64,000 nucleotides of DNA from Kalmusia sp. IMI 367209 (taxonomy: Eukaryota; Ascomycota; Dothideomycetes; Pleosporales; Didymosphaeriaceae): NCBI GenBank assembly GCA_027946365.1, contig JAPEUQ010000011.1:310001-374000 (forward strand). The letters are read 5' to 3'. Under the pieces are notes generated by a model that saw only the letters and a list, made by a program, of their open reading frames with translations, searched no databases and was not told the origin of the DNA. Below are positions 45,540 to 57,008 of this stretch, piece after piece. Position 1 is the stretch's first letter, and every line of letters begins with the position of its first letter. Position numbers and translations under genes: made by a program.

Positions 45540-47266
45540 TCACGCAATTATCTCCTTGCTTTCCGCAGCCCTGAGGAACGCTGCCATCTCCCCTGCGTCC
45601 TTCGCCTCTGCAGCCTTCCACTCATCGATGATATCCTGCTTTCGAGCAGCACTCCTAGGCTCAAAGGCCATCTGGAATGGGTCGGGCTTCACAATGAGCA
45701 GCGAGTTAGATTTGTCTGTTGGCACCTCAAGTTCTTTGCCAGTCGTGGGGTCGATCTTCCTCTTCAGATTGAATGCCCACAGCAAAGCACCGCAGGCGAC
45801 CACAGTTTCATCTCGGGTGATGGACTGACCAAGGCATTGGCGCTGACCCCAACCAAACGAAGTCATTCCCATGATGGTAGGGAACTTGGTGAGATCCGGT
45901 TGGAATGTAGGCCAGCCAGGCTCGAGCCAGCGCTCCGGTCGGAAATTCCACGGGTCGGGGTACTTCACTGGGTTGTGGAGGAACGCGTAATCGAGCGGGA
46001 GGATGCGGGTGCCCTTCGGGATGAAATAGCCCTTGTGCCAATCGTCTTCTTCAAGCTCGTGTGCAACGCCTGTGATCACCAGTCAGCACAGTATCTAATT
46101 CGACGGTTGCGGTACGCTTACCTGTTGGTACGTTCGGCCTCCATCGCATCGTCTCCTTGATGCAAGCGCGAAGAATTGGTAAGTATGGCATGTCCGCAAG
46201 AGTTGGTGGGCGATGACCGCAGACTTTGTCAATCTCCGCCTGGCACTTCGCCTGCCATCCGGGATGATGGACCATGGACACTAGAAAATAGTAAAGCGGT
46301 CCTGCGACTGTGAAGATGCCGACCAAAGCCATCATACCAATCACAGATGAAGCTTCGTAGTCGCCTGAGATAGCAGTCTTCTCGGCCGTCTCTAGGTAGG
46401 TCCGTGTGTAGCACTGTCGTTGTTTACCCTTCTCCAGTAGCTTGCGCGTGTTGACCAAGCGATCCATCCACCACGCTTGCTGCTCATCGTGGCGTTTCCG
46501 TTCAGCGATCTTCCAAGGGTTGATCGGCTGAGGAAGCCAATCCCACAGTGGCGTCAAGACATTGGTGATTGGGCCGGCTGGCGACATCTGAGTCAACAGA
46601 CCCCATGCGCTAGGTGTGAGTTGCTCGCTAACGGTGTGGTCATCCCAAGTTAGTTGACACATAACCTTTGAAGCCATGTCCTCCAACGAGAAGCCGAAGT
46701 TGTCTGGCTCATTCAAAAGCCTGTAGATCCATCGCTTTGCTTCAAGCTCCATGATACCGTAGTAGCGGTTGTTGGTCGACTCCATGAGGTACGCGTGAGT
46801 GAACTTTCTCTGACGAGCCCAATATTCTGACCTTCGGTTAGAAACATCCACGAACAAAGAAATAACTTGTCGACATACTATTCCTACCCATGAGAGGAAG
46901 ATACTCCATAGACCCGTATGTGCTCTTCGCATCGAACAACGACTTGATCTGGGGTCTATCCGAATAGATTTTCGCCTTCTTTGTCAAGATCTCGTCGCAA
47001 ACGTCTTCGTCCGAGATAATCACGAAATTCGCTCCCAGCATCTTCGTCCTATAGATTGGTCCATACTTTTCGCTCCACTCGTAGAACTTCAACCACATGT
47101 AATCGATCGGAAGGTCATGGATGCGTCCAATCCAAGGAATTAGAGTCGGTCCCGGGAGGCCTTGAGGATTGTACTTTGCATCTCGTTTCTTAAGAGCCTC
47201 AGCGAAGAGGTAGAGGATCCATCCTACAATCGCAAAGCTGACGGCGTATATCGTCAAGGGATGCAT
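45540..47266 (-). CDS. Cytochrome P450 monooxygenase (first of three)
   Basis: Heme-thiolate monooxygenase, probably on the ER membrane. Three exons: 47266-46888, 46826-46122 and 46069-45540. Introns of 61 and 52 nt have donors GTAGGA and GTAAGC and acceptors GGTCAG and ATCACAG. Total 537 aa. An N-terminal anchor (about residues 4-22) is followed by a proline-rich hinge (GLPGPTLIPWIG), the B-C region GEYWARQRKF, the ExxR motif ETMR (351-354), the PERW segment (RPERW) and the heme loop FGWGQRQCLG with Cys about 440. The I-helix reads MALVGIFTVAGP, with Phe where the acid of the usual (A/G)Gx(D/E)T motif sits. Substrate and CYP family unknown. A TATA box lies 127 bp upstream. Confidence 0.93.
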
Positions 47267-47392
47267 ACTTCCGCGTGTACGATACGAGGTGTAGCGACGG
47301 TGCAGGGCTCTCGTACCACGCCCGTGGGAACGAAGCTATAAATGACAACCGCTGCTGCGTGGCAGACTACCTCGTCCGGCTCTCCAACAGAG

Positions 47393-47404
47393 CCTTATAT
47401 AAGG
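47393..47404 (-). promoter_or_regulatory. TATA box of first P450 gene
   Basis: The palindrome ccttatataagg lies 127-138 bp upstream of the ATG at 47266. Position and sequence suit a regulated fungal promoter. Confidence 0.65.
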
Positions 47405-48857
47405 CCCGCCGAGAGGGCCTTGGACTAGCACGTGCTGGTCGCCGACAGGGCAGTGGCGCTCGATAGGGCAGTCGCTATTGCCGGGGCACCGCTTCAATGG
47501 CAGCCACGATCACAAAAGCACGGCTCGATAGGCCTGTGCGAGTGGCCCGCCTACAGCTCGAATTGGGAAGCAAAAGATATCTACCAATGATATGGTGAGC
47601 ACGAGGTCTCGGACTATGGGCCGGTTCAAGACGCCAGTAGCACCACTGGGACAACATGGTCTATGTCGATCTAGTACATGTGTGTTCCAACAAAGCCTCA
47701 CGTCAATATCGGTACTAACCGGCGCCGACTATGACATACCCTCAGCTACATGCAAGACAAGCCGATAAACGAGCTGCACGATCGAGGATCATCCTTTAGA
47801 TTGTAAAGGGCTGACTACACCGATCGCACATGGTTAGTGAGATCTCCGATTCTGAGCTCGGTTGGAGATGAACACCCAAGTACAATTAGGAATTGGGCAA
47901 TGCTAGCGCCGCAGGTCTGCCTGTTCGCGAGCTGGTAAGTAATATGATTGACGGGAGTGTCGATGGCTCAAGTAGTGCCACAGCAACATGCTGGGCTAGG
48001 AAATAGCAAAGAGGAATCGGGGTCACGCCTTACGGCGTTCCGAGCCGTGCATGGTACGACAGCCATCAGTACAGGTGTTTGGTCTCTTACGATGGAACAT
48101 ATGCACGGATTGTCGTGGATTCCACTATCACCTAATAGGTCTACGAGGAGAGGCTTGGTAAGAAACCGTAGAGACGGAAACAAAGCTTGCTGTTCCGACA
48201 ATATTCCTCTAGACCGATCATTAGACGTACGATTTGCAAGGTAAGCCGATTGCATCCACAATTGCCCACAGCATACTCGCTTTGATCTTGTACGAAGATC
48301 AAAATTAGAACAATCTGCCGTGAGATTCACGTTGGGAGCAACTATCCACTTGGCTCGATGCTTCTCTTCGCTCATTATTCCAGTAGCGAAATCTATATGT
48401 TGAAGTCTGAGGTGTGGCAATGCGCAGCTAGAGTAAGCTAACACGGCGCTACTGAGTACGCACTAGGCGAAAGATTACAGTATCAGGCCCTAGCACACCC
48501 GTCCCGCGTCTTGTCTGGCGTCGGACATTGTGGGGAACCATGGGTTCATACTTTGCTCCAGGCATGGCCGTCATAGGCACTCATCCATGCACTCGGATCT
48601 ACTTAGAATTCCGCTAACATCTACATAGCCGTCATCGTCTAAGCGCTCTTAGCACCGCTATGCCAAAAGAAGATGCCCGCAGTCCAAACATCGCCGGTAA
48701 TTGTGCGAAATCATCTCACCTTCGTACGATGAAGCCGCCTCTCACAATCTGATGTGTGAGCCGTTGCAAGGTCGGCGTTCGGGAGCCCGCCCGGCAACGA
48801 AAGCCCACGCCACCAGGCGGAGCAACGCACTACTAAGATGCTCGTACCTAGTGATCG

Positions 48858-48865
48858 TATAAATA
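48858..48865 (+). promoter_or_regulatory. TATA box of FAD monooxygenase gene
   Basis: TATAAATA lies about 116-123 bp upstream of the ATG at 48981. Confidence 0.65.
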
Positions 48866-48980
48866 AAAACTTTATGCATTGGGCCGTACAGCCGATAGTA
48901 TAAAGTCACTTGGCGAGCACGTCGTCGAGCATTGGTACTCGGTGATTTCACCTTCACGATCTGCACTCGACACCTCCAAT

Positions 48981-50643
48981 ATGCCTCACGCACTTACCTC
49001 CCGCGATTCCTCTATGGACTCGAAACCGCTGGGTTCTTATGAATCAAGTGGAATTGACGTCCTCATCATTGGCACCGGGTTGGCGGGGCTCGTCGCTGCG
49101 CTTGAATCCATCCGAAAAGGACACAATGTCAGGGTCTTGGAGAGAAATGACAGCATCAACACGAATGGTCGGTGACCTTTCGCGTGTCTGCCTGGAGTCA
49201 ACGCGCTTACACACTGCTTAGGTGACATGTACTTTATGGGCCTTAGTGCAACGCGCTTCCTCAAACATTGGCCGGATCTCCTGAAGGAATACCATGAGAT
49301 CTCGCTGCACGATGCCTGGATCGAGACGTTCAAACATAGCGGCGAGGTTATCATCACGCCGAAGAAGGTCGCGGACCGGCTGCGTGCACAGGGACTGGAT
49401 CCTGATACGCCGCCAGGAGAGTTCCAGATGCGTCCGCTTGTCTACAAGATGTTCGTGAGCGCGGTGGAGAGGCATGGCGTGAGTGTTGAGTTCAACCGCA
49501 AGGTTGTAGACTACTTCGAGAACGAGAAGACTGGAAAGGGTGGCTGCGTTACTGACGACGGAGAGCGCTACGAGGCCGATGTCATTATTGCGGCAGATGG
49601 TGTGGGCTCGAAGAGCCAGAAGTTGGTGGGTGGTCAGGTTCGTGCAAGGCCTTCAGGGAGGGCGATGTGGCGCGCAGCGTTCCCGATTGAGCATCTCGAC
49701 AAGAATCCAGAGGTCAAGGAATTCTTCAAGATGATGCCCAATAACGAGCCTATTGTACGGACATGGCTGGGACCCTCGACGTACGCGTTGACGTTGACAC
49801 GCGAGGATGTCATGGTGTGGATCATGAACCACGATGTAAACAGGCGACCCTCCAGCAACTATGAGTGAGCACTGACATCCACAGGTAACCGGCTCCGAGA
49901 AGGAAAGCTGGAGCAACACCATCGATGCCGACGAAGTGTTGCAAGGCATGGACGAAATGCCCGGCATGGAGGTAAACAAATGGGCGCCCATCTTCCAAGA
50001 GCTCGTCAAAGTCACTCCACCAAACACCATCGTCAACTTCGAACTACTCTGGCGCAACCCGCAGCCCAGCTGGACCTCACCCGGCGCCCGAATCATCCAG
50101 ATCGGCGACGCCGCACACTCGTACCTCCCAGCTTCCGGCAACGGAGCCACGCAAGCCATCGAAGATGCCATCTCCATAGCATCCTGCCTGCAGATCGGCG
50201 GCAAAGAAAACATCCCCCAGTCCGTCCGCGCACACATCCGCTTCCGGTAAGCAAAGCCAATTCGGGCTCTCCCTCCCTCCCTCAAAGACGCCCCGGCTAA
50301 CATCGCCCACAGTTTCATCCGCAACTCGTGCGCACAGAAGCTCGGCTTCTCCAACGCCGAGCTCCTCCAAGACACAGACTGGGACAAAGTCAAGCTCGAC
50401 CCGCGCCGGGCCGCGCCCAAGCTGCCCAAATGGGTCTGGTCGCACGACCCAGAGGCGTACGCCTACGAGAACTACGAGAAGGCCATCGCGAGCATGAAGA
50501 AGGGCGTCAAGATGGAGGACGAGACGAGCTTCGAGCCCAACTATCCCAAGGGGTACAAGTACGAGCCGTGGAGCATCGAGAAGATCATGGAGGACATGCG
50601 GGCAGGGAGGCCGATTGAGCTGGGGCCTGGGGATTGGGAATAG
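48981..50643 (+). CDS. FAD-dependent monooxygenase (salicylate-hydroxylase-like, group A)
   Basis: NAD(P)H-dependent flavin hydroxylase. Four exons: 48981-49167, 49222-49835, 49885-50246 and 50313-50643. Introns are 54, 49 and 66 nt, with donors GTCGGT, GTAAAC and GTAAGC and acceptors GCTTAG, CCACAG and CCACAG. Total 497 aa. The Rossmann motif GTGLAG (31-36) binds the ADP part of FAD. The late motif IGDAAHSYLPASGNGATQAIED (from about 340) is the GD motif, which contacts the FAD ribose and the isoalloxazine side. A middle segment with DVIIAADGVGSKSQKLV is the DG motif shared by FAD and NAD(P)H binding. No signal peptide or membrane segment, so probably soluble. Such enzymes act in aromatic catabolism and secondary metabolism; the substrate is not predictable. 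Confidence 0.92.
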
Positions 50644-51969
50644 ACCCGTGGTCGACACGGGCTCGCTGGACGGCGTTTGCTCGCTATTCTCATTGTTGCC
50701 GCGTGCATAATGCTTGATTCGGGAGGGTGGCTGTTCACGATATCGTTTATTGTCGCGTGCATTGTGGCGTTCGTTGCAGCAGAGGCGTAGAAAGCATGGA
50801 GCTAGTTTCCTTTTTTTTTTCTTTACCAAGATGCCTAATCAGCATTATACACTACACGGCTTCAACACTCCCTCTCTACTCCGAGATCTCTACATGCAGA
50901 CACCCTGCTGCCTTGGCCATCAGTGTCGCGATATACCGACCACTCAGCCAGTAGCAGCAATCCTACATCTAATCGTAAATTCTCCGATCGCGAGGGCAAA
51001 GGGCGTCGACTAGAATATGAGGCGCCCGCGGATGATGAGCTATTGATCGTCAAAATAAGGTTTAGCGCAAGCCGACATGCGGGCTGTGGAGAACGATCCC
51101 GCTGACAAGTTCACGTCTGGAAGTGGGCTCAAGCCCTGGTCCTTGTTTGTGTTGGGGCTGGTGCAGGCCTGGCAGCTTGTCGTTCACTGCCTGCTTGCTA
51201 CTTACAAACACATATCGAAGCTTTCAAAGTGTTTTGTGAGATAGTTGTTTGTATGTGAGCATGTATACCGCGTCGAGAGAGTAGTTCAACTCGAGAGGTA
51301 GTTCAGCTACAGTAGCCGCATGCGGTGTCACATTGAACGGGTGAGTGTAGACGTCACTTTGTCGCAGATTCAGCCTCCGACTTGCCGATCGCGTATCGCA
51401 CACTACTGTGGTACACTAACAATCTAGCTGGCTTACTACAAGACACACGACCACATCTTTGGGAGCATCACACGGCTCTCCAACGGATATGCATCTCTTC
51501 CTCAGAAAGATGGTGTGAGTATGAGCTGGGATGGATGCGTTTGCCAGTGTGGCGAAGTGTGCAAGTGTGAGCTTGCGATCGTACTAGTCTCGGGTGTTGA
51601 GCTGTTGGGCGGGCCTCGGAGAGGAGATGGGTGGAGGTTCGGAGGCTGGGGGCGATTGTACAAGGCAGGGGTGCTATGCTATTCCGATGAAGATGCCGTG
51701 ATGTGATCGTGGTCCGAGAAAGTACCCTCCATGCCGATCGGAACGGACAACATGAAGCGGCCTTGTATATGCGAAGCGTAGTGTTAACCAAATTGGGTAA
51801 CCAGATGTTCACGGGATGTTGGTGGACACGTGCTGGTGGACCCTGAGCAATTCTGCAAAGCTATCGCGAGCTCTTGACACTTCAGCAATCCTACTGTTTG
51901 CTCGTTTCCTCTTCAGAAAACAAATCGAAACGCCAAAACGCCAAAATATCGAAGCTTGGCGCGGCCGCG
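50644..51969. other. Intergenic
   Basis: No gene recognised. A poly-T run (about 50811-50821) is the most distinct element. Confidence 0.4.
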
Positions 51970-52539
51970 ATGTCGAACCTCCAAATCACCCACTCCGAAA
52001 TACGACTTGCGACAGCCACGCTGGCTGCTCTCTCCGTCCTCGTTCCAACAGTCTACTTCTTCCGCAGGCCCAAACCGCAAGAATCAATACCCCACCTGCA
52101 AACCTTCCGCAAACTCCTCGGCGCATACACGACGCTCCGGCCTGCCGCCCTCGGCGCAAATGCCTCCCCAACCTTCTCCCATATCGTGCTCCCCCTCTCC
52201 CTTGACCTGCCTCCGCGAAGCCTCGAGAACTTCCAGCAACACGCGGCAATGATTTTCTCGCTATTCAAGAACTTCAAGATGGTGCCGCAGGGGCAGGTAC
52301 ATTTTTCGAAAGAGACGGATACTGTGATTGCGCATTGCAAGATGGGTGGGCAGGTGAACGGGAAGAGTGAGAAAGGTCAGGTGCTTATCGACGGTGGCGT
52401 AACGGAGTGGTGGACGGAGTGTGTGCTTTTTGTGAAGATGAGTCCAGATGGAAGGAGGATCGTCGAGGTGAGGGAATTTGTGAACAGTGCGAAGGCGGAG
52501 GAGCTGCAGAAGAGGTTAAGTGGCATCTTGAGCAAGTAG
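51970..52539 (+). CDS. NTF2/SnoaL-fold-like small fungal protein, 189 aa
   Basis: A single-exon ATG-initiated protein of 189 aa. Residues about 8-29 form a hydrophobic segment (RLATATLAALSVLVPTVYFF) that probably anchors it in a membrane. The rest resembles NTF2-like proteins: a helix region, an IFSLFKNFKMVPQG segment, then beta strands with VIAHCKMGGQVNG, the aromatic TEWWTECVLFVKMS and a final RIVEVREFVNSAKAEELQKR helix. NTF2-like folds in fungi bind small hydrophobic ligands or act as cyclases, but no function can be assigned here. The upstream in-frame extension to 51874 lacks an ATG. Confidence 0.7.
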   Translation: MSNLQITHSEIRLATATLAALSVLVPTVYFFRRPKPQESIPHLQTFRKLLGAYTTLRPAALGANASPTFSHIVLPLSLDLPPRSLENFQQHAAMIFSLFKNFKMVPQGQVHFSKETDTVIAHCKMGGQVNGKSEKGQVLIDGGVTEWWTECVLFVKMSPDGRRIVEVREFVNSAKAEELQKRLSGILSK

Positions 52540-53365
52540 GCTGGTGCCGACGTTCATGTTTGGGGCATCGCATGGGTATATTTTGTCGCGAGACTTGCGC
52601 TGAGGCTCGAAGAGCCGGTATGCGTCCTGCATTCGGCTGGGAAGCGAGGAAAAGCGCTCGGAGATTTTCCTGAAGCGTCGTGGTAGTCTGGTATTTAGTT
52701 GCGAGATGGTTGGATTATCCTGGCCGTAGATCTCGTACCACTGCAGCTACCCAAATAGGCAATCTATCACTAGTGCCTCTGGGCAGATCTTGTTCGCATG
52801 ACATCTCGAACCTCAATGCTTATAATTACGCAAGGCATCACACTGCGACTATGCGGTTACATAACGCGAGCTTGAGAATTGAGTACGAGAACGAAGCGCG
52901 AGAATGAGGGACGAGCCTCCCAGCTGTCCAGTGGCTTCGGAGATCGGATGAGGGAGAGGGGGGAGTGGAGAGCTCCGACGAGCACAAACCGCGTGCTCGG
53001 CAGACGGGTGGGTGGGTACAGCGTAAGTCGTACAGGAAGCTATTTTTCCACAGCTTGTGATTGGCTCGAATCGTTGACAGTGACAGACTCAACTGGTGCA
53101 GGGCGGTCGACCTATACGGACGTTTGCGTCAGCGGTTCCTCGGAGGACGAAATACCTAGCCATGGCGCAGCTGGTCCGCAATGTCGAGCGTACACCAGCC
53201 TAGCGGAAGACGGGGGTCCCGACCAGGTACCATTGTGCATTCCTCTTCATGTGAGCTTCCCATTGCCTTTGAGAGCGAGACAGCAATATTACCTCCCTCC
53301 TCTACCATCGGCTTGTCGTATCGCAAGTGTTCTTTATTTTTTTTCTTGAATTCCAGTAGACAATC
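52540..53365. other. Intergenic, promoter side of NmrA-like gene
   Basis: A poly-T/CT tract at 53330-53350 lies directly before the NmrA-like start. Small ORFs here look like shadows. No TATA box evident. Confidence 0.4.
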
Positions 53366-54316
53366 ATGGCCGCCCCAAAGCCAATCCTCATCACCGGCGC
53401 CACAGGAAAACAAGGCGGTGCCGTTCTCTCCCAACTCGCTTCGCACCCCTCATCCTCCCAATTTGTGCTCCTGGCCGTAACACGCAACACTTCTTCACCC
53501 TCCGCCCAGAAAATCGCCAGTCGCTTCCCCGACGTCCTTCTTGTCCAGGGCGATCTCAATGACATCCCGGACCTTTTCAAATCCGCTCAAAACACACTCA
53601 AAAGCGCCGGCAAGCCTAGCAAGATTTGGGGCGTATACTCTGTCCAGATCTCCTTAGGCCCTGGGGTTACCTTTGAGGGCGAAGTAGCGCAGGGAAATGC
53701 GCTCATTGACGAGAGCGTGGCCCATGGCGTAAGCCACTTTGTGTACTCTTCAGTTGATCGCGGGGGGAATGTGAAGAGCTTCGAGGACGAGACCCCGATC
53801 CCGCATTTCCAGACCAAGCACCGTATCGAGAAGCACTTGCTTGAGAAAGCGGGATCGCAGGGCGAGAAGATGGGATGGACTATTTTGCGCCCCGTCGCTT
53901 TCATGGACAATCTCGAGCCGGGATTCAAGACCAAGGTCTTCCTCGCTGCGCTTCGGGATACGCTCCAGGGCAAGCCGCTGCAGTGGATTTCCACCGAGGA
54001 CATTGGTCTCTTTGCTGCGAAGGCATTCCGTGATCCCCAGGCGTGGAATGCACGAGCAGAAGCCCTTGCTGGGGATGAGTTGACCTTGGAGGAGATGAAT
54101 GGCTGTTATGAGCGCGTTACTGGGGCCCCGCTGCCTGCAACATATGGCGTCTTCGGCGGCGCGCTGATGTGGGCTGTTAAAGAGCTTAATGTCATGATTA
54201 CTTGGTTTGCGACGAATGGGTATGGGGCAGACATTGCCAGGTTGAAGAAGGAGGAGCCGCAGCTTTGTGGGTTCGAGAGGTGGCTGCGGGAGAGGAGTGG
54301 GTGGAAGACGCAGTGA
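53366..54316 (+). CDS. NmrA-like NAD(P)-binding protein
   Basis: Atypical short-chain dehydrogenase of the NmrA family. Members bind NAD(P) and act as redox sensors, transcription co-regulators or reductases of isoflavone-reductase type. Single exon, 316 aa. The Rossmann motif is ITGATGKQGGAV (about 9-20). VLLVQGDLNDI ends strand 3, and a substrate-domain helix follows HFVYSSVDRGG. WTILRPVAFMDN is the NmrA/HSCARG signature around residue 172. The SDR Tyr-xxx-Lys pair is not evident, so a regulatory or sensing role is possible. It faces the DUF1772 gene with convergent ends. Confidence 0.88.
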   Translation: MAAPKPILITGATGKQGGAVLSQLASHPSSSQFVLLAVTRNTSSPSAQKIASRFPDVLLVQGDLNDIPDLFKSAQNTLKSAGKPSKIWGVYSVQISLGPGVTFEGEVAQGNALIDESVAHGVSHFVYSSVDRGGNVKSFEDETPIPHFQTKHRIEKHLLEKAGSQGEKMGWTILRPVAFMDNLEPGFKTKVFLAALRDTLQGKPLQWISTEDIGLFAAKAFRDPQAWNARAEALAGDELTLEEMNGCYERVTGAPLPATYGVFGGALMWAVKELNVMITWFATNGYGADIARLKKEEPQLCGFERWLRERSGWKTQ

Positions 54317-54720
54317 AATTGTTTACGATACGAGGGCTGATGTTTAGTGAGTATGGGGATGAGAAAGGTGGGGTTTTAGGTTCGCGTGTTTTGTCTCGTA
54401 CCGAAATTCTTGGTATTTATTCCAACAGGCAAAGTTATATTGCTTCAATGTTACCGTCTTGCGAGTATGGATGACAGCTTGTTTATATTGCCTGACGATA
54501 GTCGATCATTTACCAGATACGAGTCAGCATCTACGGGCGTACAGGGATAGTCCACGATTCTCATGCTGACATGCGGCCTTCTATCGTTCGATGCTTCATT
54601 GAAACCCCCCGGCAAGCTCATCGAGAATTAAAAGTACATCCATTACGGCCCCTCATTATTACACACCACACCATCTAAGTCCCTCTCTCGTGCTAAGCAT
54701 ATGCACCCGTCCACCACAAA
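54317..54720. other. Convergent spacer
   Basis: 404 bp between the NmrA-like and DUF1772 stop codons, holding both 3' ends. Nothing else seen. Confidence 0.5.
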
Positions 54721-55304
54721 TTACTGAGCAAGCTGGAACAGGGCCAACCCTCCAGCAATGATCGGCGTTACCAACCTAACCCTGTTCCAGCTAGCCCACT
54801 TCCTCGCAATGTCCTCAGCATCGCCCAGCTCCTTGTCGCTCGCCCTCGCAGCAAGAGCCTCGAGCTTGTCGTTCATCGGCTGCATGTTGACGGCCGAATG
54901 CACAATGGTGGTGAGATGCATGATAGCAGCGACGGCGAACATCCTCCAGTCGCTCTTGGCGCCGACGTGCTCCTTGTAGTCCTTGTACACGGCATAGCCG
55001 GCATAGGCGTAGCCAAGGAAGCCGAGCGTCGAGATGGGGCGGAAGAACTGATTGCCCACCGTCCAGCAGAGCGGCCACTGGCGCCCGAGGAGACGGGCGC
55101 GAGCAGCGTGGTCTGGTGAGCCGGGTTTTGGGAAGTCCACCAAGAGGGCGGGGACAGTCATGAACGACTGAGTGATCGCATTGCCTGGCGAGAGTCAATC
55201 AATGGCTATCAGTTGCATGCATGTGTGAATATCGTACCGACGAGGATGAAAGAGAAGCCGACACAGGTGCCCGCGACGGTCTTGACGATGTAGCTATCGG
55301 TCAT
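54721..55304 (-). CDS. DUF1772 membrane protein, anthrone-oxygenase-like
   Basis: Two exons, 55304-55238 and 55184-54721. The 53-nt intron (donor GTACGA, acceptor CGCCAG) joins ILVG to NAITQSFM in phase. Total 176 aa. Four hydrophobic segments: residues 8-25 or so, about 72-90 (PISTLGFLGYAYAGYAVY), about 100-120 (WRMFAVAAIMHLTTIVHSAV) and the C-terminal IIAGGLALFQLAQ. The layout fits DUF1772, the family of small cofactor-free anthrone oxygenases that oxidise anthrones to anthraquinones in fungal polyketide clusters. Many DUF1772 proteins are not in clusters, so this assignment is at fold level only. The VHSAVNMQPMNDKL segment after the third helix is family-like. Confidence 0.75.
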
Positions 55305-55905
55305 GTTGGCGATTGCGAAGAAATCCAATGAGAGCGAGATAGGAAAGTGAGCGAGTGAATAACGCGTCTCCTTGTCGAAGAAGTGCAGTTTAAACACAAA
55401 CAAATCAATATCAGGTGCCCAGAGCGTCCCTGCCCAAGACCCTCCTTCCGACCGCCGAGCTCTAGCTCCCGTCTCATTAGCATCTCCGAGCCCTCTCACG
55501 CCACGGTGGAAGGTCCGAACCCTGCGCTGCCAGTTTTCGGTTCCCCATTGCGAATTCCGGGGCACCAGTTTCGGGTTCCTGACGCTTGCGGGTAGCTGCT
55601 GAGGTGATACGCTTTTGGCGCTGTTTGATTACATCATGACTCACGACCCTTACTTTTGTGAGACGCTAGATTAGCGAATGAGTATGTACCTCACGTGAGT
55701 TTTCATAAAATCAACACAATAGCCACAGATTCTTCACACGTGAGAAACAGCGGGTTAGTAATCTCCTAGTAAGCATCCTACTGCTCTCTTCGTGATATGA
55801 AAGGCATCTCATAAGAACGTCCGACATTCTGGATACTCAGCAACGCCATTCACCAAAGGAATATACTTTCGATCTCCCGCACATGGCTTTAAAAATAATC
55901 AGATG
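55305..55905. other. Intergenic between DUF1772 gene and SDR
   Basis: About 600 bp, carrying the promoter of the DUF1772 gene on its left. No gene. Confidence 0.4.
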
Positions 55906-57008
55906 CTACGACCATGTAGCGAGAATCGTCTCGTTCTGCTTCAGCTGCGCATAGCGAACGCTTTCTCTCCACACCATATCGCGCTTCCGGGCATCTTGTG
56001 ATTCGGCGCTCGTTTGTAATGGCTCGGTACCATCGAAGTATAGATCCTTCGGGTATTGGCCAAGTATAGGGCCTGAATCAAATGCCGCCTGCAAAACATG
56101 CGCCGCTGATTTCTCGGTAGTACGTACAGGGCCGTCGGGCTTCAACCACGCAATGATGGGAAAGACGATCCGGAACAAGACGATGCGGATGAACCACGAT
56201 GCATATCGTTGTAGACCCGTGATCATGGTACCGGGGTCAACGCCCAAGATGCAAACGTCTTTGAGCGCAGGATCCTGGTTCATGCGGCGCTGGAGATCAT
56301 GCACCATCATGATCAAGAAGAGCTTTGCGGCGCCGTAGCGACGGAATCCGCTGCGAAAAGATGGATCCTCTTGAGCTGGGCTCCAAGAGCCCTTGGCAAT
56401 GGCTTCGAAGCTGGCTTCATCATGGACAATAGTTTTGTACTTTTCGTCCACGAAAGCCTTGCCAGACTCGTTGCGCTTGTCGTAGGGGCTAGCATTACGA
56501 AGTCGCCTTGTGAGCTCATCTACCTCTAAACAACTGTTGGGAGGACTTACTCATGAGACTGGCTCCCTACCAGGACGATCCTCCCCGACTCTCTATCCAT
56601 GCTCTCCAGCAGCAGGAGGGTGAGTAGCCAATGACCGAGATAATTCGCAGCAAACGTGGTGTCGAGTCCATCATCCGTCCAGCTCTGCTTGCCAAAGTCC
56701 TGGAATCCAGCATTGAGGATAAGCGCCCGAATCGGTGGAATCTCGCCCGCTGAAACGCGCGCATTGATCGTTTTGGCTGTCTGGCGAACGCTATCGAGCT
56801 TTGTTAGCTCCATGGATAAGACATCGTGAGGGTGTGATTTCCCGCAGCTGAGTGTCGAGGACAGTGCGGGTGCTGCTGTTGCGTCTCGGACCGTGTAGAG
56901 TCCATGGTAGGCTGCAAGCTCTGGCTTTGAAACAATGTGCTTCACAATAGCGCTTCCGAGGCCACCGTTTGCACCAGTCACAAGAATGGTCCCTTTCGCA
57001 GTAGACAT
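55906..57008 (-). CDS. Short-chain dehydrogenase/reductase
   Basis: NAD(P)-dependent oxidoreductase. Two exons: 57008-56551 and 56488-55906. The 62-nt intron (donor GTAAGT, acceptor GCTAG) restores the run SHDPYDKRN. A CACAAG acceptor 24 nt further upstream also keeps phase (SHERLRNASPYDKRN). Total 346 aa. TGANGGLGS (11-19) is the TGxxxGxG dinucleotide-binding motif, LILNAG the NAG motif, and RRYGAAKLF gives the catalytic Tyr204 and Lys208. The candidate catalytic Ser lies in GSQSH. A hydrophobic stretch WFIRIVLFRIVFPIIAWL in the C-terminal third is typical of membrane-associated SDRs. The substrate is unknown; its position next to P450 and FAD-oxidase genes suggests a role in the same pathway. 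Confidence 0.9.

Larger units (their letters stand above)
47267..48980. other. Divergent spacer between P450 and FAD monooxygenase
   Basis: 1.7 kb between two start codons on opposite strands. TATA boxes for both genes are listed separately. No ORF of interest. Confidence 0.5.

Noticed and set aside
49653..50829. Two ORFs of about 250 codons antisense to the FAD monooxygenase
   Set aside because: Shadows of the real exons; no domain on that strand.
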